A stretch of 15,610 nucleotides of DNA from CAMPJM01 sp964440915 (GTDB taxonomy: Bacteria; Bacteroidota; Bacteroidia; Cytophagales; Cyclobacteriaceae), in assembly GCA_964440915.1 (NCBI GenBank), contig CAYTTV010000069.1, positions 1 through 15,610 on the forward strand, given 5' to 3'. The notes under the pieces are model-generated. The model ran no database searches. It worked only from the letters and a program-made list of their open reading frames with translations, and was not told the origin of the DNA. A program made the translations under genes and the position numbers. Within the stretch, counting starts at the first letter, position 1. Each line of letters starts with the position of its first letter. Shown one piece after another: positions 13,653 to 15,610 of this stretch.

Positions 13653-14543
13653 ATGGGGAGAATTTTGTTCGTTTGTATTGCCTTGTGGGGGAGCATATGT
13701 AATGTTTTGGGTCAAGAAGCCAGGCATTATAGAGTTGTAGAAAATGAATATGTACAGGCTGTTGATTTTACCTTGAAGGCAGCCTCTGGAGCTTGCATTA
13801 TAAAACCTACTAAGAGTAGGCATCCTATCAATATTTTTGGTAATCCCGAACATGAGAAAGTCAAACCGACGTTCGATACCTGGATGCATGGCGAAACCCA
13901 AATGGTAAACTTCTTTCTGGAACAAGAACAACCAGTAAGATTAAGCAAAAAGCTCTCTTATAGCGTCTTTAATGAAGAGCCCCTTCCTGAAAATAAGAAA
14001 TGGCACATATACCTCACAGATGCTGTACCCCTTTCTCTTAATTTAAATTACGGCATCGGAAAAGCAGACGTGGACTTATCTGAGATGGCTGTCCGTCAAC
14101 TTAAAGTAAACACAGGCAGTGCCGATGTCAGAATTGGTTACGCTCCAGGCAAAATGAACAAAATAGTAATGGATACTTTTATGGTGAAAGTGTCCATGGG
14201 ATCATTAAATATTGAGCAAGTCAACCTTAGTAGGGCACGTGTAGTGATTGCCGAAGTAGGATTTGGCACGTTAAATCTTGGCTTGGGCGATAATAGTCTC
14301 GATAGCAATCGCATCTCCGCGAGTGTTGGGGCAGGCAATTTGAATATATCACTTCCGCCCAGCAATATTCCTGTAATCGTATATATCAATAATTCTCCTC
14401 TTTGTCGTATCTCTCTTGGAGATGGTTTCCACCAGATTAAACCCAACGTTTACGCCAACAGTAGCTATAAGGAGAATGCACAAAACCTCCTTACTTTCGA
14501 CCTGGATGTTGGATTAGGAAAAATATCTTTCGTAACAAAATAG
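13653..14543 (+). CDS. Exported LiaF/toast-rack-like beta-repeat protein
   Basis: The product has 296 residues and a signal peptide (MGRILFVCIALWGSICNVLGQ, cleavage after Gly-Gln). The body has repeated short beta strands with glycine turns: LNLNYGIGKADVDLSEM (about 129-145), VNTGSADVRIGY (about 151-162), VSMGSLNIEQVNL (about 180-192) and ASVGAGNLNISLPP (about 224-237). This layered pattern resembles the LiaF C-terminal/DUF2154 and DUF4097 'toast-rack' folds, in which each repeat adds one rung. Members with that fold sense or bind envelope components, but no activity can be assigned here. It follows dnaJ after 119 bases and a hairpin, so it is probably transcribed separately. Confidence 0.75.
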   Translation: MGRILFVCIALWGSICNVLGQEARHYRVVENEYVQAVDFTLKAASGACIIKPTKSRHPINIFGNPEHEKVKPTFDTWMHGETQMVNFFLEQEQPVRLSKKLSYSVFNEEPLPENKKWHIYLTDAVPLSLNLNYGIGKADVDLSEMAVRQLKVNTGSADVRIGYAPGKMNKIVMDTFMVKVSMGSLNIEQVNLSRARVVIAEVGFGTLNLGLGDNSLDSNRISASVGAGNLNISLPPSNIPVIVYINNSPLCRISLGDGFHQIKPNVYANSSYKENAQNLLTFDLDVGLGKISFVTK

Positions 14544-14594
14544 GGCGCTTTTAGGAGTTTTGTCGTTTTTCTTTAGTTTTGCTACATATTTTTT

Positions 14595-14602
14595 TAAGTT
14601 TG
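14595..14602 (+). promoter_or_regulatory. -7 element before the permease gene
   Basis: TAAGTTTG is an exact TAnnTTTG match, 121 bases before the permease ATG. No TTG sits at exactly 19 bases upstream. The rest of the gap 14544-14723 shows no clear terminator for the preceding gene. Confidence 0.4.
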
Positions 14603-14723
14603 TATCCCTCCCTTTTATAGCGGGAAACAGGATAACCTTCCTAAAGATCAATCCATAAGCATTTGAGACAGCCTTGTGTTTCTGTTTCTATTTATGCTTT
14701 AATCTAAAAAAGAAAGGTGTTAC

Positions 14724-15610
14724 ATGAGTGATTCCAAATCGACAAAATCATCTACAGGATTAATCAGGGCCGTAAGTCGTTGGCAAATTGTGGGACTTTC
14801 CCTTAATGATGTCATTGGTTCCGGCGTTTATTTGCTTCCTGCAGCCGCTGCCTTACTTCTAGGGCCTATCAGTATTTGGGCAGTATTGCTAGCAGGATGC
14901 GCGGTAGCCATATTGGTATTGTGCTTTGCCGAGGCCGCCAGCTATTTCGACGAACCGGGAGGTGCCTATCTCTATACCCGTGAAGCATTTGGAGAATTTG
15001 TGGGGTTTGAGGTAGGGTGGATGACTTGGTTGGCACGGGTCACTTCTGTAGCTTCCCTTTCTGTCGGGTTTGCTTTGGCCTTTGGGTATTTATGGCCCGG
15101 TGCCACAGAAGGTTGGGGGCGCGTATTGGTTATCACGCTCTCTTTAGGTTTGCTCACTTGGATCAATGTGATGGGTGTGAAAGAAGGCGCAAAGATGGCC
15201 GTGGCATTAACGATTATCAAATCAATTCCATTGGTGCTGTTTATAGGTATCGGATTGTTTGCCGTAAACACAGAATTGTTTGCTGCCGAGGTTCCTTCTA
15301 TTTCTTTTGACTCCATATCCCAAGCAGTGCTATTGCTACTATTCGCCTATTGTGGCTTTGAAAACACACCTGGGGCTGCTGGGGAATTTAAAAACCCCAA
15401 GCGTGATATACCTTTTGCACTGTTGACGATGGTGTTTTTGGTAACGGTGATCTATACTTTGGTGCAGTTTATAGCCGTAGGTACATTGCCCAACTTGGCC
15501 AATTCAGGCTCACCATTGGCAGAGGCTTCCGAACTATTTGCAGGACCATGGATGGCTGCTATTATTACCATTGGGGCTATGATCTCTATATTTGGCAATA
15601 CAGGCAATTC
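14724..15610 (+). CDS. APC-family amino acid permease, N-terminal part
   Basis: The frame is open from the ATG at 14724 to the right edge, giving 295 codons. The protein is an inner-membrane transporter of the amino acid-polyamine-organocation superfamily, with at least eight hydrophobic helices in the visible part. Helix 1 carries the unwound glycine motif VIGSGVYLLPA (about 35-45), which binds the substrate backbone. The segment FAEAASYFDEPGGAYLYTREAFGEFVGFEVGW (split here for reading: the family signature is AEAxSYFxEPGGAYxY) is at about 73-104, and ENTPGAAGEFKNPKRDIP is at about 213-230. The substrate cannot be determined. The full protein would be expected to have 12 or so helices and about 430-450 residues, so roughly a third is missing. 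Confidence 0.93.
   Translation, partial: MSDSKSTKSSTGLIRAVSRWQIVGLSLNDVIGSGVYLLPAAAALLLGPISIWAVLLAGCAVAILVLCFAEAASYFDEPGGAYLYTREAFGEFVGFEVGWMTWLARVTSVASLSVGFALAFGYLWPGATEGWGRVLVITLSLGLLTWINVMGVKEGAKMAVALTIIKSIPLVLFIGIGLFAVNTELFAAEVPSISFDSISQAVLLLLFAYCGFENTPGAAGEFKNPKRDIPFALLTMVFLVTVIYTLVQFIAVGTLPNLANSGSPLAEASELFAGPWMAAIITIGAMISIFGNTGN

Overview
The window looks like a chromosomal segment of a Bacteroidetes bacterium, most probably Cytophagales-like. The evidence is several exact copies of the phylum's -7 promoter element TAnnTTTG, A-rich leaders without clear Shine-Dalgarno sites, families largely typical of the phylum (a DUF5723-type outer-membrane protein, a Cys-anchored lipoprotein, the short form of adenylate kinase), and AT-rich intergenic DNA. 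No mobile element, CRISPR array, phage gene or defence gene was seen. It reads as ordinary core chromosome; the interest lies mainly in the regulatory DNA.

Left part, mostly minus strand (1-3949): the N-terminal part of an exported TPR protein running off the left edge, with an array of GGTCT boxes upstream; tRNA-Asn(GUU) with its own promoter and a strong terminator; a PA2169-type four-helix-bundle (DUF2383) stress protein; a plus-strand tRNA-Gly(CCC) followed by a GC-rich hairpin element; an uncharacterised lipoprotein; and a YbdG-type mechanosensitive channel.

Middle part, plus strand (4256-9225): a small heat-shock protein (Hsp20) with a conspicuous dyad-symmetric control region, a periplasmic HtrA/Deg serine protease, a DUF5723-type outer-membrane protein ending in a calcium-binding type-3 repeat, and an M42-like metallopeptidase. 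Strong terminators follow hsp20 and htrA, so these are separate units.

Right part, plus strand (9395-15610): hpt-adk-obgE (purine salvage, nucleotide balance, ribosome-associated GTPase; obgE starts with TTG), then grpE-dnaJ (co-chaperones of DnaK, 4 bases apart), an exported LiaF/toast-rack-like protein, and the first 295 residues of an APC-family amino acid permease cut by the right edge.

Protein quality control is a theme: hsp20, htrA, grpE and dnaJ lie within 9.3 kb. The hsp20 and grpE upstream regions share the motif TGNCA-N3-TGNCA (two sites before hsp20, one before grpE), and the first hsp20 site sits exactly at the centre of a 27-base dyad whose outer arms have the 9-N9-9 geometry of the CIRCE operator but a different sequence. 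This suggests a shared heat-shock operator and is the best lead here.
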